Assembly (NCBI GenBank): GCA_965247535.1 | Contig: OZ252018.1 | Span: forward strand, 1,860,001-1,924,000 | Origin: JAPPHY01 sp965247535 | GTDB lineage: Bacteria; Chloroflexota; Dehalococcoidia; Lucifugimonadales; UBA2985 | Direction of reading: 5' to 3' | DNA: 64,000 nucleotides | Shown: one piece after another, positions 14,500-24,035 of the stretch | Layout: each line of letters opens with the position of its first letter | Numbering within the stretch: position 1 is the first letter of the stretch | Program-made: the position numbers and the translations under genes | The notes under the pieces: generated by a model | Seen by the model: the letters and a program-made list of their open reading frames with translations, nothing else | Databases searched by the model: none | What the model was told of the DNA's origin: nothing

Positions 14500-16944
14500 G
14501 TGAGGCTCGTTCTGCTCGCGGCAGGCTGGACCGCTGGAATCTACCTGGCCACACTGGTAGACATCCCCCCGATTGGCATATTCGCAGTCCTTGCAGAAGC
14601 CCTCCTGATTGCCCTGCTGCTCAGGCTGCGAGCTCGGCCCGTGCTGCCGGCCGTTGTAATGGCTCTCATCGCACTTGGCGCGCTGCGAGCGAGCGTCGGG
14701 ATGGGTGACGGAATCGCGCCGCCCATTCAATCCTACAACGGCCAGGATAGCGTCGCGGTGCAGGGCGTGGTAGTCTCCGACCCTGACCGCCGCTCCTCCG
14801 GCTGGCACTTCCGTCTTGCTGTGGAAAGGGTGCTGCTGGGAGACGACTGGCAGGAGTCCCAAGGCGGGCTGCTCGTGACCGCGAGGCCGCCGGCCGCGAT
14901 GATCGAGACAGGCCGCGATCCGCTCCTGCGCTATGGCGACCGGCTGGTGGTGACCGGCGAAGTCGAGCAGCCGGAGGCCTTCCAGGATTTCGACTATCGT
15001 GACTACCTGGCAAGGCAGGGAATCCACTCGGTGATGCTGTATCCAAGGTTGGCACTCGCCGGCGAGGGTGAGGGCAACCCGCAGCTGGGAGGCGTCTACC
15101 GCCTTAGATACAGGCTGTCTCAGAGCCTGTCGCAGTCTCTCTCCGAGCCGCAGGGAGCAATGGGGCAAGCCATCTTGCTGGGAATCAGAAGCGCCATACC
15201 CTCCGATCTCGTCCGCGCATTTCGAGAGACCGGCACGTCCCATCTCCTGGCCATCTCCGGCCTGCACGTTGGAGTGTTTCTGGCCCTCTCCTTGGCGGCC
15301 AGCAGGTTGGTGTTCGGAGCACGGGGCCGGGTCTACGTGCTGGCGCCGCTCGCAGCCGTTTGGATGTACGCAGCGCTATCCGGTATGTCGCCCTCGGTGC
15401 AGAGGGCAGCGATCATGGGCAGCGTTTATCTGGCCGGACTGTACCTGGGCAGACAGAACAGCGGAATGCCCGCGCTCGCCGCGGCGGCCGCGGTGATGGT
15501 TGGCCTGAGCCCTGCGATACTGACCAGCGTCTCCTTCCAGCTTAGCTTCGCTGCAATGGCCGGGCTTGTGCTCCTCTCGCCGCCCATAGAGCGACGGCTC
15601 CAGCTCGCGCTGCCCGCAGGCCCAGAGCGGCCCTGGAGCCGTGAGCTCACATTTGCGATCGCGGCATCTGTGGCGGCCACGCTGGCGACGCTACCGCTGG
15701 TGGCCTACTACTTCAACTACGTGTCGCTGGTGAGCCTGCCCGCAACGCTTCTGGCGATGCCCGCGATGCCGTTCATCCTGGGTTCCGCGCTCCTTACGTC
15801 GGCGCTTGGCCTGCTGGACGCGAGCGCGGCGCGACCCGCGGCCTGGATCGCGTGGCTGTGCCTGTCGTACCTGAAGCAGGTGGTTGAGCTGTTCGACGCC
15901 ATACCGGGCTCGGCCGTCCGCGTGGGCTGGATGGGCGCGCCCCTCGTGGCGGCCTACTACGCGGCGCTGGCGGGCGTGATGATGCTGCGCCCGATGTCCG
16001 GGATGCTTCGCTCGGCTCCCTCTCGATCAGAGCTGCCGGCAATGCCGGGAGCAGCGGCGGGCGATCGTGGCCGGCTCGGAGGCCTGGGGCTCTGGTCCAT
16101 AGTCGCAGTGACGCTGCTGGCGACCGCAGCCACCTGGAGCGCAGCCCTCGAACGTCCCGACGGGCGCCTACACGTCACGTACCTGGACGTGGGCCAGGGC
16201 GACTCGATATTCATCGTTACGCCCGGAGGCCGGCAGGTGCTGGTCGACGGCGGGCCGGACCCAAAGCTCCTGCTGAACCTGCTCGGCGAGCGCATGCCAT
16301 TCTGGGACCGGAGCCTTGACCTGGTGGTGCTCACACACCCGCACTCCGACCATGCCGCGGGGGTGGCCGAGGCGCTGCGCAGCTACGACGTGGCGCTGGT
16401 ACTGGAGCGAGAAGTTGACCACGTAGCGTCGGAGTACGCATCTTGGCGGGCCGCGCTGAGTGCTAGAGCCGGGCCGGTGGTGCAGGCTCTGCCAGGTCAG
16501 CGCATCCAACTCGACCACGGGCTGGTACTGGAGGTGCTGTACCCGCCGGAGAGAGTGCTTGTGGGCACGTCCTCAGACCTCAACAACTCGTCCGTGGTAA
16601 CCCGCCTGGTCTACGGCGAGACCTCGTTCCTGTTGACGGGCGATATCCATTGGGACGCCGAGAACTACCTGCTGCGCCGGTCGCTGCACCTGGACAGCAC
16701 AGTGCTTAAGGTGGGACACCAGGGCAGTCGCACCTCGACCACGCCGGAGTTCCTGGAGGAGGTGTCGCCCCGGGTGGCCATCATATCGGTGGGGGCCGAC
16801 AACCGCTTTGGGCACCCTCATCCCGAGGTGGTGAAGGCGCTGACGGAGGCGCTCGGCAATGACCGCGTCTTCGCCACCTACGAGCACGGCAGCGTCGAGA
16901 TCGTGTCGGACGGCGCTAGTCTGAGCGTGCAGACGGAGCGGTAG
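14500..16944 (+). CDS. comEC: ComEC/Rec2 DNA-uptake channel
   Basis: Transports single-stranded DNA across the cytoplasmic membrane. It has 814 residues with all three expected parts: an N-terminal OB-like region with helices, the central Competence domain (GTSHLLAISGLHVGVFLALS, about 245, followed by several helices), and a C-terminal metallo-beta-lactamase domain (YLDVGQGDSIFIVTPGG, LTHPHSDHAAG, LTGDIHWDAE, VGHQGSRTSTTPEFL). The full length suggests it is functional. GTG start directly after comEA. Confidence 0.95.
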   Translation: MRLVLLAAGWTAGIYLATLVDIPPIGIFAVLAEALLIALLLRLRARPVLPAVVMALIALGALRASVGMGDGIAPPIQSYNGQDSVAVQGVVVSDPDRRSSGWHFRLAVERVLLGDDWQESQGGLLVTARPPAAMIETGRDPLLRYGDRLVVTGEVEQPEAFQDFDYRDYLARQGIHSVMLYPRLALAGEGEGNPQLGGVYRLRYRLSQSLSQSLSEPQGAMGQAILLGIRSAIPSDLVRAFRETGTSHLLAISGLHVGVFLALSLAASRLVFGARGRVYVLAPLAAVWMYAALSGMSPSVQRAAIMGSVYLAGLYLGRQNSGMPALAAAAAVMVGLSPAILTSVSFQLSFAAMAGLVLLSPPIERRLQLALPAGPERPWSRELTFAIAASVAATLATLPLVAYYFNYVSLVSLPATLLAMPAMPFILGSALLTSALGLLDASAARPAAWIAWLCLSYLKQVVELFDAIPGSAVRVGWMGAPLVAAYYAALAGVMMLRPMSGMLRSAPSRSELPAMPGAAAGDRGRLGGLGLWSIVAVTLLATAATWSAALERPDGRLHVTYLDVGQGDSIFIVTPGGRQVLVDGGPDPKLLLNLLGERMPFWDRSLDLVVLTHPHSDHAAGVAEALRSYDVALVLEREVDHVASEYASWRAALSARAGPVVQALPGQRIQLDHGLVLEVLYPPERVLVGTSSDLNNSSVVTRLVYGETSFLLTGDIHWDAENYLLRRSLHLDSTVLKVGHQGSRTSTTPEFLEEVSPRVAIISVGADNRFGHPHPEVVKALTEALGNDRVFATYEHGSVEIVSDGASLSVQTER

Positions 16945-16960
16945 GCGAGGCTCGGTGTGC

Positions 16961-16986
16961 TATACTGAGCAACCGCAAGGAGGAGG
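16961..16986 (+). promoter_or_regulatory. -10 box and ribosome site before rph
   Basis: TATACT at 16961-16966 is a good -10, but no -35 is evident at the right distance. AAGGAGGAGG at about 16977-16986 is a strong ribosome site 7 bp before ATG 16994. Confidence 0.4.
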
Positions 16987-16993
16987 CCACCGC

Positions 16994-17716
16994 ATGTTCA
17001 GAGTTGACGGCAGGGCCAACGACCAGCCACGCGAGGTCAAGATTACGCCTTCATACCTGGCGTTTCCCGAAGGCTCCGCTCTCATCGAGGTCGGCGAAAC
17101 CTGGGTAATCTGCACGGCCTCTGTGGAGGACAGGGTGCCTCCCTTCCTGAGAGGCCATGGCCGCGGTTGGGTAACCGCCGAGTACGGCATGCTGCCTCGC
17201 TCCACGCTCACCAGGCGCGCCAGAGAGCGCGAGGCAGGCCGTGTGGACGGTCGCACCCAGGAGATCCAACGCCTGATCGGCCGCTCCCTCAGGGCGGTGG
17301 TGGAAATGAGAGGGCTGGGCGAGCGAACAGTGATCATCGACTGCGACGTGCTGCAGGCCGACGGCGGGACGCGGACCGCCGCCATAACCGGCGCCTACAT
17401 CGCGCTGTACCAGGCGCTGGCACATCTCGTCAGGACCGGCGCCATTTCGTCCGTGCCACTCACCAGCGCAGTGGCAGCCACGAGCGTGGGGCTGGTGGGC
17501 GGCGAGGCTATCCTGGATCTCTGCTACGACGAGGACTCACGCGCGGACGTGGACTTTAACGTGGTGATGACCGGCGACGGCGACTTCATCGAGGTGCAGG
17601 GCACGGCGGAGGGAAGCGCCTTCTCAAGGCAGGCAATGGACGGGCTGCTCTCTCTCGCAGAGAAGGGCATTCGGGACCACCTCGAGGTGCAGAGGAGCAT
17701 CATAGCCGGGCTGTAG
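16994..17716 (+). CDS. rph: Ribonuclease PH
   Basis: Phosphate-dependent 3' trimming of tRNA and other RNAs. It has 240 residues, starting MFRVDGRANDQPREVKI. The catalytic core is present: GWVTAEYGMLPRSTLTR, GRTQEIQRLIGRSLRAV, DCDVLQADGGTRTAAITGA and a C-terminal EVQGTAEGSAFS. ATG 16994 was chosen over the earlier frame opening at 16955 because of the ribosome site and family start. Confidence 0.95.
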   Translation: MFRVDGRANDQPREVKITPSYLAFPEGSALIEVGETWVICTASVEDRVPPFLRGHGRGWVTAEYGMLPRSTLTRRAREREAGRVDGRTQEIQRLIGRSLRAVVEMRGLGERTVIIDCDVLQADGGTRTAAITGAYIALYQALAHLVRTGAISSVPLTSAVAATSVGLVGGEAILDLCYDEDSRADVDFNVVMTGDGDFIEVQGTAEGSAFSRQAMDGLLSLAEKGIRDHLEVQRSIIAGL

Positions 17717-17751
17717 CGGCCTCCGGAGGCCGGCCCCACGGGTGAGAAGCT

Positions 17752-18363
17752 ATGCCATTCGCCAAGCTCAAGGACGTGGAGCTCTACTACGAGGATACGG
17801 GCGAAGGCTACCCGATCCTGCTCGGACACGGCGGCTTCAGCGACGTGACGGAGTGGGACCCCCAGGTCGACGCCCTGTCGCGGCAGTACAGGGTGATTCG
17901 ATACGACCGCCGCGGCTGCGGCCGTTCCACTCCCGTTGACGTTCCGCAGAGGTCGGAGCTGTGGGTGGAGGACATGAAGCAGCTGATGGACAGCCTGGGC
18001 CTGGAGCAGGCCTACCTGGGCGGGGTGTCATACGGCGGTATGCTGCTAATCGAGTTTCTAATACGGTACCAGAGCATGTGCCGCGCTGCTCTCCTCGTCA
18101 GTGCCACGGCAAGGGGACGCGACGGCAGCGGCCCCGGCTCGGTATACTTTCCTCGTCGTCTCGGCGAGCTTTCGGCCATCACTGTGCCCGCGCTTGTGGT
18201 GCAGGCAACGAACGACCACATCTTTCCGCCGGAACACGGCGAGGAGATGGCGGCGGAAATGCCCAATGCAGAGCTCGTGGTGCTCGAGGGCGGCCACACA
18301 ATCAACAACGAGCAGCCGGACGAGTTCAACCGGGTGGCGCTGGAGTTTCTGACGCGCACTTAA
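17752..18363 (+). CDS. Alpha/beta hydrolase (short lid)
   Basis: 203 residues. The oxyanion HGG (26-28), nucleophile elbow GVSYGG (Ser93), Asp155 in ATNDHIFPP and His182 in GGHTIN give a complete triad. It is about 50-70 residues shorter than typical family members because the cap between strand 6 and the acid is reduced to VSATARGRDGSGPGS. Substrate unknown. It stands alone 35 bp after rph. Confidence 0.85.
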   Translation: MPFAKLKDVELYYEDTGEGYPILLGHGGFSDVTEWDPQVDALSRQYRVIRYDRRGCGRSTPVDVPQRSELWVEDMKQLMDSLGLEQAYLGGVSYGGMLLIEFLIRYQSMCRAALLVSATARGRDGSGPGSVYFPRRLGELSAITVPALVVQATNDHIFPPEHGEEMAAEMPNAELVVLEGGHTINNEQPDEFNRVALEFLTRT

Positions 18364-18379
18364 GTCGCGGGCGCGCCTG

Positions 18380-18411
18380 CCAGCCCTTCGACAAGCTCAG
18401 GACGAGCGGCC
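18380..18411. repeat. REP-like fragment, CCCTTCGACAAGCTC family
   Basis: CAGCCCTTCGACAAGCTCAG followed by GACGAGCGG. It is a partial copy of the palindromic family also seen at 21658, 35543, 38702 and 45405, between convergent genes. Confidence 0.6.
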
Positions 18412-18426
18412 CCGTACCACCCTACC

Positions 18427-20451
18427 TCAGGCGATGCGCCGCCTGCGGTTCGACATGTAGTCTACCAGCACGTACTCCCCCAGGTTTCCGGGGCCCGAGT
18501 AGAAGGCGCGGCCGCGGTTGATTCGCATCATCCTGTCCACAAAGTCCACCAGGTAGGCGCTGCTCTCCAGCATGAAGGTGTTGATAGTGATGCCTTCCTG
18601 CGTGCACCTCCTGACCTCCTTCAGCGTTTCGCGGATGGTCTGGTAGCTTGGCGGGTAGCTGAAGTAGGAGTAGTCGCCCTCCAGGTGGCAGGTGGGCTCG
18701 CCGTCCGTGACCATGAGGATCTGACGGGTGCCGCCCTTGTCCTTGGCCAGGAGCTTGCGGGACAACATGAGTGCGTGGTGCATGTTGGTGCCGGACTGCC
18801 AGTCGTTCCAGGTGACCTGCGCGAGCTCCTCCTCGCTGATCTCCACGGCGTAGTCGGAGAATCCCACTATGTAGAGCCTGTCACGCGGAAACTGTGTGCG
18901 AATCAGGGTTGAGAGGGCCATAGCCACCTTCTTAGCGGCGACGAAGCTCCCGTGCATGCCCATCGAGCGGCTCTGGTCCAGCAAGAGCACCGTTGACGCC
19001 TGCGCCGAGTGCTCGGGCACGTGCACTTCGAAGTCCTCCGGCGAGATCTTCACCGGGGTGCCGCCCCCGCGGTTGAGCAGAGCGTTCCTTATCGTGCGCT
19101 CTAGGTGCAGGTCGAACGGGTCACCGAACTCGTACTGCTTCGTGTCGCCGTAGCGTTCTCCGCCGGCGCCTCGCATGTACATCTGGTGCTGGCCGATTCG
19201 GTCGCGCTTTATCTGCGCGAAGATGTCCTTCATCGCCTTCTGGCCGATTCGCCGGATCCCCTTGGGCGTCAGCTCCAGCCGGTTGCCCTTCCTGGTCACG
19301 TAGCCGGCCTCCTCCAGCATCCGGGCGATGCGCTGAAGCTGCTCCAGGTCTCGCCGTGCGTCGTCGCCGAGAAGCTCCTGCACCTCATCCAGGTCCAGGT
19401 CATCAAGGTTGCCTCTGCGTGTGGCCTCGCGTATCTGGCTCTCAAGCTCGTCCATGCTCTGGAGCTGCCCCATCAGCTCCATGGCCTCGTCGTACGTAAG
19501 TGAGTCCTCGCCGAGGAACGGATAGCGGTTGGCCATCTCGTCCGGGGGGAACATGCGGGACATGGCGGACGACAGCTGCGCCATCTCGCTCATCGTCTCC
19601 GCGTCGAGCGCGCCCTCCATAAGCTGCTGGAGCTCCTGCCGCATCTCCGGTGACATGCTGTTCATTAGCGACTGTGCTTGGCCCATGCGACTCTGTAGCT
19701 GCTCCATCAGCTCGTCCAGATCCTGCGGCGGGTCGTCTCCGAACATTTCGCCGTACCGGTCCATGAAGCCCTGAAAGTCCGGCTCCTGCCCGCTCATCCG
19801 GTCCTGCAGCATGCGGTTCAGGTCGCGAAGCATCTGTCGAATCGCGGCCATGTCCTCGGGCGTCATGTTCTGGATCTGTTGTCGCAGGTCCTGGAAGGTG
19901 TTCTCCAGCACTCGCTGCTTGAGCAGGTCCATGAGCTCCTGGAACTGGCGCTGCGCCTCAGGGTCCATGAAGTCGTAGTCGTTCAGCTCGCGGATGGCGC
20001 CGGCCGGGCTGTCCGGCAGGTTGTCCAGCCGCTCGCGGTTGCGGTCGGCCCGTTCCTCCAGCATGCGCATTAGCTGTTCGCGCTGCGCGGCCTCGTCGGG
20101 CGACGACTGCGCCTGCTGCTGCCTTGCCTCCTCTACGCGCCGGTCGATGCCCTGGCGCTCCGTTTCTTCGATGTTGCTCAGGCGTTCCTTGATATCGTCA
20201 AGGACGGAGTCCAGGTTGTAGCGACCCAGCTGCTCCTGCCGCTGTTCGCGGAGGCGCTGGAGCATGTCGCGCAGGCCCTGCATGCGCTGGCCGGACGGGT
20301 CCTGCATTCCTCTCTGGAACAGGCTGCGAAGGGAGCGCATGAGGTCGCCGTGGCCCATGAGGTCGTCGGCGATCTCCTCCATCACGTCCTCTTCCGACGG
20401 CTCGAAGACCTGCTGTGTGCCGTCCCATCGGGAGTATCTGAAGTCGTCCAT
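18427..20451 (-). CDS. VWA-domain protein with long coiled-coil N-terminal region
   Basis: 674 residues. Residues 1 to about 400 are rich in Gln, Glu, Arg, Met and Leu and are strongly helical, with many LQRLREQRQEQL-type stretches. The C-terminal part from about 485 is a von Willebrand A domain with an intact MIDAS: DQSRS, SGTNMHHAL (Thr) and TDGEPT. Such VWA proteins usually act with an AAA+ MoxR-type ATPase to load or remodel metalloenzymes. No such ATPase is next to it, so the partner must lie elsewhere. No signal peptide, so cytoplasmic. Confidence 0.85.
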   Translation of the reverse strand: MDDFRYSRWDGTQQVFEPSEEDVMEEIADDLMGHGDLMRSLRSLFQRGMQDPSGQRMQGLRDMLQRLREQRQEQLGRYNLDSVLDDIKERLSNIEETERQGIDRRVEEARQQQAQSSPDEAAQREQLMRMLEERADRNRERLDNLPDSPAGAIRELNDYDFMDPEAQRQFQELMDLLKQRVLENTFQDLRQQIQNMTPEDMAAIRQMLRDLNRMLQDRMSGQEPDFQGFMDRYGEMFGDDPPQDLDELMEQLQSRMGQAQSLMNSMSPEMRQELQQLMEGALDAETMSEMAQLSSAMSRMFPPDEMANRYPFLGEDSLTYDEAMELMGQLQSMDELESQIREATRRGNLDDLDLDEVQELLGDDARRDLEQLQRIARMLEEAGYVTRKGNRLELTPKGIRRIGQKAMKDIFAQIKRDRIGQHQMYMRGAGGERYGDTKQYEFGDPFDLHLERTIRNALLNRGGGTPVKISPEDFEVHVPEHSAQASTVLLLDQSRSMGMHGSFVAAKKVAMALSTLIRTQFPRDRLYIVGFSDYAVEISEEELAQVTWNDWQSGTNMHHALMLSRKLLAKDKGGTRQILMVTDGEPTCHLEGDYSYFSYPPSYQTIRETLKEVRRCTQEGITINTFMLESSAYLVDFVDRMMRINRGRAFYSGPGNLGEYVLVDYMSNRRRRIA

Positions 20452-20539
20452 ACGCGACCTACCCAGGGGAAAGAGTGGGGGCTTATGGGGCTATGTTACT
20501 ACACGGGGGAGCGCAGGTTCAACGATGGGGCGCGCAACC

Positions 20540-21574
20540 CTAGCCCTGACTCAACGTTCTGAGACCGGTGAGGAACTTCTCAACTTCCTCCAGACTCTTG
20601 AAGGACCCTCCGAAGCCCTGTGAATTTTCCCTCTCCTCGTCGGAGCTGCCAGACCAACCTCTCACGTTCGCGTCGACAGCGCCTTCTGGCAGCCACTCCC
20701 ACAGCTGTTCCTTGCTTACACCCCGAAACTCGCTGAACCTGGTCACGTGGACTTTGAAACTCATGCCGGGGCCCTCCTCGGGAGGGTCAGCCCAAACGAT
20801 GAGAACCGCCCGCTGCCCGCGGTTAGCCAAGCGAACTCCGTACCAGATCCTGTGAAAGTAAGGCCGAGCGAGAAGGATGCCCCGCGTGCCCTCTCGCATC
20901 TGGCGGAACATCTCGCCGATCCCGTTCCCGTCCGCCTCCGCCTGTAAGCTCGCTAGGGTGACCCCCTTGTTCTTGGACGCGGCCCTTGCCTTCTCCTCTG
21001 CTACCTCTGGCTCTATCAGGTAAACCTGGGCCAGCATCTCCCGACCGTTGGAGTCCTTGAAATGCTTGACGGTCGCCACGTTGATGGGCACGTTCAGGTC
21101 TGACAGGTACTTGACGATCCGCTCCGTACTTTCGTCCATCCTCTCTGCAACCACCACCGAGCGATGCGTCTGGTTCAAATCGGTCGGCAGTTCCTCACCG
21201 AACTTCTCCTGGAATCTCGCAGCAAGTGAGTCTTTGGCTTTGAAGTTATCGTTAGCTATCTGTGACAGCCGCTCGAAGGACAGGTTCTTTACCCAAGAGG
21301 CGTAGTCCAGAGCCTGCGCGGTCACCTCCCTGGGCGTCCTGCCCTTCTTTATCTCGACGACCACGGTGTCCCCTGCGCTGTCCAGGCAGAGCAGGTCAAT
21401 CTGCCCGCCGGAATCTGTCCTAACCTGCCTTCCAATGACCAACAGATTCTCATCCAGCACGGAGATGTCGCTCTCCAGCCAATCCTCCAACCGCTCCTCC
21501 AGTGGAATTGGGTTGCTCTTTATCTCCACGAGCTGTTGGTCAGGGGTTATCTCCCAGAGTCGGACCTGCTGCAT
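20540..21574 (-). CDS. DUF91/NucS-like PD-(D/E)XK nuclease family protein
   Basis: 344 residues. The N-terminal 130 contain QVRTDSGGQIDLLCLDSAGDTVVVEIKKGRTPRE, a PD-(D/E)XK nuclease core (Asp in QIDL, EIK) like NucS/DUF91 proteins, followed by AQALDYASWVK. The C-terminal half (from about 200) has no family I recognise. NucS proteins act in mismatch or branched DNA repair; similar N-terminal domains also occur in defence proteins. Stand-alone gene between the VWA and epimerase genes. Confidence 0.72.
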   Translation of the reverse strand: MQQVRLWEITPDQQLVEIKSNPIPLEERLEDWLESDISVLDENLLVIGRQVRTDSGGQIDLLCLDSAGDTVVVEIKKGRTPREVTAQALDYASWVKNLSFERLSQIANDNFKAKDSLAARFQEKFGEELPTDLNQTHRSVVVAERMDESTERIVKYLSDLNVPINVATVKHFKDSNGREMLAQVYLIEPEVAEEKARAASKNKGVTLASLQAEADGNGIGEMFRQMREGTRGILLARPYFHRIWYGVRLANRGQRAVLIVWADPPEEGPGMSFKVHVTRFSEFRGVSKEQLWEWLPEGAVDANVRGWSGSSDEERENSQGFGGSFKSLEEVEKFLTGLRTLSQG

Positions 21575-21657
21575 TGCTGCACACCTTTCGATCTATTCCC
21601 ACGCCCGCATAGATGCGGGGTAAGCCAATGGGCGCGCCGGGGTCACCATCGTTTCGT

Positions 21658-21692
21658 CCGTTCACGCCCTTCGACAGGCTCAGGGTGAGCGG
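21658..21692. repeat. REP-like palindrome, CTCACGCCCTTCGAC family
   Basis: CCGTTCACGCCCTTCGACAG...CAGGGTGAGCGG. The ends pair imperfectly (CCG.TCA with TGAGCGG). It lies just downstream of the epimerase gene. Confidence 0.7.
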
Positions 21693-21704
21693 ATCTCCAC
21701 CCGC

Positions 21705-22637
21705 CTACGCGCCGCCGTCCCGGAACCACTGCAGCGTATCCCGCAGCCCGTCCTCCAGCGAGTAACGCGGCGCCCACCCAAGACCCTCTCGCGCCTTCGC
21801 AACGTCCAGGTAGATCTTGAACACCTCGCCGGGCCGCGCCGGCCCGTACGACGCGTCTCCCGCGTACGCCGCGCCATCTTTCAGCAGCTCGTAGATGCGG
21901 TTGATCGAGGTGCCCGCGCCGGTGGCAATGTTGAACGACTCGCCGCCACCCTGCTCGAGGGCCGCGACGCTGGCCTCAACCACGTCTCGCACGAAAACGA
22001 AGTCCCGCTCCTGCTCTCCCGTGCCGTTTATGACCATCGGCCGCCCCTGCAGCATGGCCTGAGCGAAGATGGCGACCACTCCGGCCTCTCCCGTGGGGTC
22101 CTGCCGCGGGCCGTATACGTTGCCGAGCCGCAGCGCCGTGTAGTCCAGCCCCTGCTCCAGCCGGTAGACGTACAGGTACTTCTCGACGGCGTACTTGGAC
22201 GCGCCGTAGTGCGACAGCGGCTGCACGGGGTGGGCTTCATCGCAGGGCAGATACCGAGGCTCGCCGTAGATGGCTCCGCCGCTGGACGTGTAGACCACCT
22301 TCCGTACCCCGTTCCGCACACAGCTCTGGAGGAGGTTCAGCGATCCGAGTACGTTGATGCGAGCGTCCGCAACCGGATCGCGCATGGACTGCTGCACGCT
22401 AATCTGGGCGGCGTAGTGGCAGACCACCTCCGGTCTCTCGGCTCGGAGCACGTCGTCCAGGGCAGGGCCGGCGATGTCCGCCTCATACAGGGTGGCTGCA
22501 GGCGAGAGGTTGGCTGCTCGACCGGAGGTGAGGTCGTCGACCACCGCCACTTCGTGGCCCAACTCCAGGAGCCGGTCCACCACGTGGGAACCGATGAAGC
22601 CCGCGCCCCCCGTGACCAGAACCTTGGTGAGTGTCAC
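21705..22637 (-). CDS. NAD-dependent sugar epimerase/dehydratase (UDP-glucose 4-epimerase-like)
   Basis: 310 residues, an extended SDR. It has GGAGFIGSHVVD for NAD binding, TSSGGAIYGEP, catalytic YGASK, and LRLGNVYGPRQDPTGEAGVVA as in GalE-like UDP-sugar epimerases. GTG 22637 (VTLTKVLVTGG) fits the family start and follows a GAGGCG purine stretch; the frame opens 141 bp earlier without homologous sequence. The exact sugar substrate cannot be told. Confidence 0.87.
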   Translation of the reverse strand: MTLTKVLVTGGAGFIGSHVVDRLLELGHEVAVVDDLTSGRAANLSPAATLYEADIAGPALDDVLRAERPEVVCHYAAQISVQQSMRDPVADARINVLGSLNLLQSCVRNGVRKVVYTSSGGAIYGEPRYLPCDEAHPVQPLSHYGASKYAVEKYLYVYRLEQGLDYTALRLGNVYGPRQDPTGEAGVVAIFAQAMLQGRPMVINGTGEQERDFVFVRDVVEASVAALEQGGGESFNIATGAGTSINRIYELLKDGAAYAGDASYGPARPGEVFKIYLDVAKAREGLGWAPRYSLEDGLRDTLQWFRDGGA

Positions 22638-22994
22638 TTTCGCCTCATTGCTCCAGGTGTCGAGCGACCGGAACGTCGCCGCCGGTCTCGCCTGCCTGCG
22701 ACAGGGCCGTAGCATAGCACAGGGGCCAACGGCCGTACACCTCGACGGAGCGCCATCCGGCGCCGTCGAGGTCGCCAAACCGCTCGCAGAGAGGAAACGC
22801 TCTTGCTCTCCCGCATTCGCATACTCTTCGCAAATGCACTCCCTACGTCTTGACTGTGGCGCAGTCTTGTAGTAGCCTTACCGCTAGCTTTCGCCTGAGT
22901 GACGGCGGAGAGGTTGTATCGCGCACCAGCGAGCCTTCCCTGCCGGTGATGGACTCGAGTTGTCGATAGCAGATATGGACGCCAGGAGGGCACA
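22638..22994. other. Intergenic region, 357 bp
   Basis: No gene recognised. A possible promoter for the plus-strand surface-protein gene is TTGACT at 22850-22855, a 17-bp spacer, then TAGCCT at 22873-22878, which is weak. AGGAGG at 22984-22990 is the ribosome site for the gene at 22995. Confidence 0.4.
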
Positions 22995-23915
22995 ATGCCT
23001 GTACTAAGAGAATCGAAGGGGTTGCTCTATACCCTCATTGTCGTAGGGGTCCTCGCACTAGTTGCATCGCTTTACCTTACCGGCTGGGCAGGCAGCCCGC
23101 AGAGCGCCAGCGCGCAGGACACGGGCACCACTAGCACGGACGGCCAGGCCACTGAGGAAGCCACGGAAGAGGCCGCCGAGGAGGCCACGGAAGAGGCGAC
23201 CGAGGAACCGGCAATCGCCGTGCCGGAAGGTGGAGCCATTGTTGAGCTCGCACCCGGCACAGCGGCAACCCTGTCTTCTCCGGACGGCAAGGTTACCGTA
23301 TCGATCCCGGCATCCGGCCCCCGGGCCGCCGGCTCCCTGCTGTACGCCCCCACAACGGCGAGTAACGCTCCTGCGCCCGCGCCGGGCAACGGCTCCTTCG
23401 GTGACACGCTCTTCGAGCTGACGGGATACGACGAAGCCAACGAAAGCATGGCCAGCGTACGACTCGACAGCGCCGCCACCATCACAATCAGCTACTCCGA
23501 TGCAGACCTCGCAGCGGCGGGCGGCAACCCCACGAGGCTGACCATCTACAAGTACGATAGCAATTTCCAGACGTGGTCACCCCTCACCACCTCCGTCAAC
23601 GTGGTCGACGGGACCATTTCGACCACCGCGAGCCGGCTGAGCTCTTTTGCAGTCGTGGGCTTCCCTCAGCCTCCAACTCCTACGCCTACGCAAACGGCGA
23701 CGCCTCTGCCCGGACTCTCCACGGCAACGCCCACTCCCACCGCGACGCGGCCTCCGACGGCAACTCGCCCGCCGACGTCCACGCCGACTCCTCTGCCTCC
23801 TGTGGTCGGTGACGTTGCCCCGACCTCCGGTCTCATGATCGGTCTGGTGGGCGTGGCCCTCGTCCTGATGGCGGCCGGCGGCTACTACCTGAGGCAGAAC
23901 AGACAGCAGAACTAG
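22995..23915 (+). CDS. Membrane-anchored surface protein with Glu/Thr repeats and Thr/Pro stalk
   Basis: 306 residues. An N-terminal hydrophobic segment (about 11-30) is followed by an acidic repeat (EEATEEAAEEATEEATEEP). Next comes a beta-rich domain (about 75-220) with the pattern ATLSSPDGKVTVSIPASG ... TASRLSSFAVVG, similar to ZU5-like extracellular domains. A stalk rich in TPTPT/TRPPT and a C-terminal helix plus RQNRQQN tail complete it. Both ends look membrane-linked, with the middle outside the cell. No sortase motif. A strong terminator follows. Confidence 0.75.
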   Translation: MPVLRESKGLLYTLIVVGVLALVASLYLTGWAGSPQSASAQDTGTTSTDGQATEEATEEAAEEATEEATEEPAIAVPEGGAIVELAPGTAATLSSPDGKVTVSIPASGPRAAGSLLYAPTTASNAPAPAPGNGSFGDTLFELTGYDEANESMASVRLDSAATITISYSDADLAAAGGNPTRLTIYKYDSNFQTWSPLTTSVNVVDGTISTTASRLSSFAVVGFPQPPTPTPTQTATPLPGLSTATPTPTATRPPTATRPPTSTPTPLPPVVGDVAPTSGLMIGLVGVALVLMAAGGYYLRQNRQQN

Positions 23916-23938
23916 CGCCAACAGCGATAGGATATGAA

Positions 23939-23970
23939 CAGGGCCGGTGAGCTTTCGCTCACCGGCCCTG
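23939..23970 (+). terminator. Hairpin terminator after the surface-protein gene
   Basis: A perfect 14-bp stem, CAGGGCCGGTGAGC paired with GCTCACCGGCCCTG around a TTTC loop, 24 bp after the stop. It could also end the convergent dehydrogenase transcript. Confidence 0.8.
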
Positions 23971-24035
23971 TCAGTTAAGGCAACCCTGGGCGCACAAGTC
24001 GCGCTACGCTGCGACTCGCCAGACCTACGTCATTC

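Noticed and set aside
18427..20451. VWA protein as a magnesium chelatase subunit
   Set aside because: The VWA domain and MIDAS fit, but there is no ChlI/ChlD-type AAA+ region and no tetrapyrrole genes nearby.
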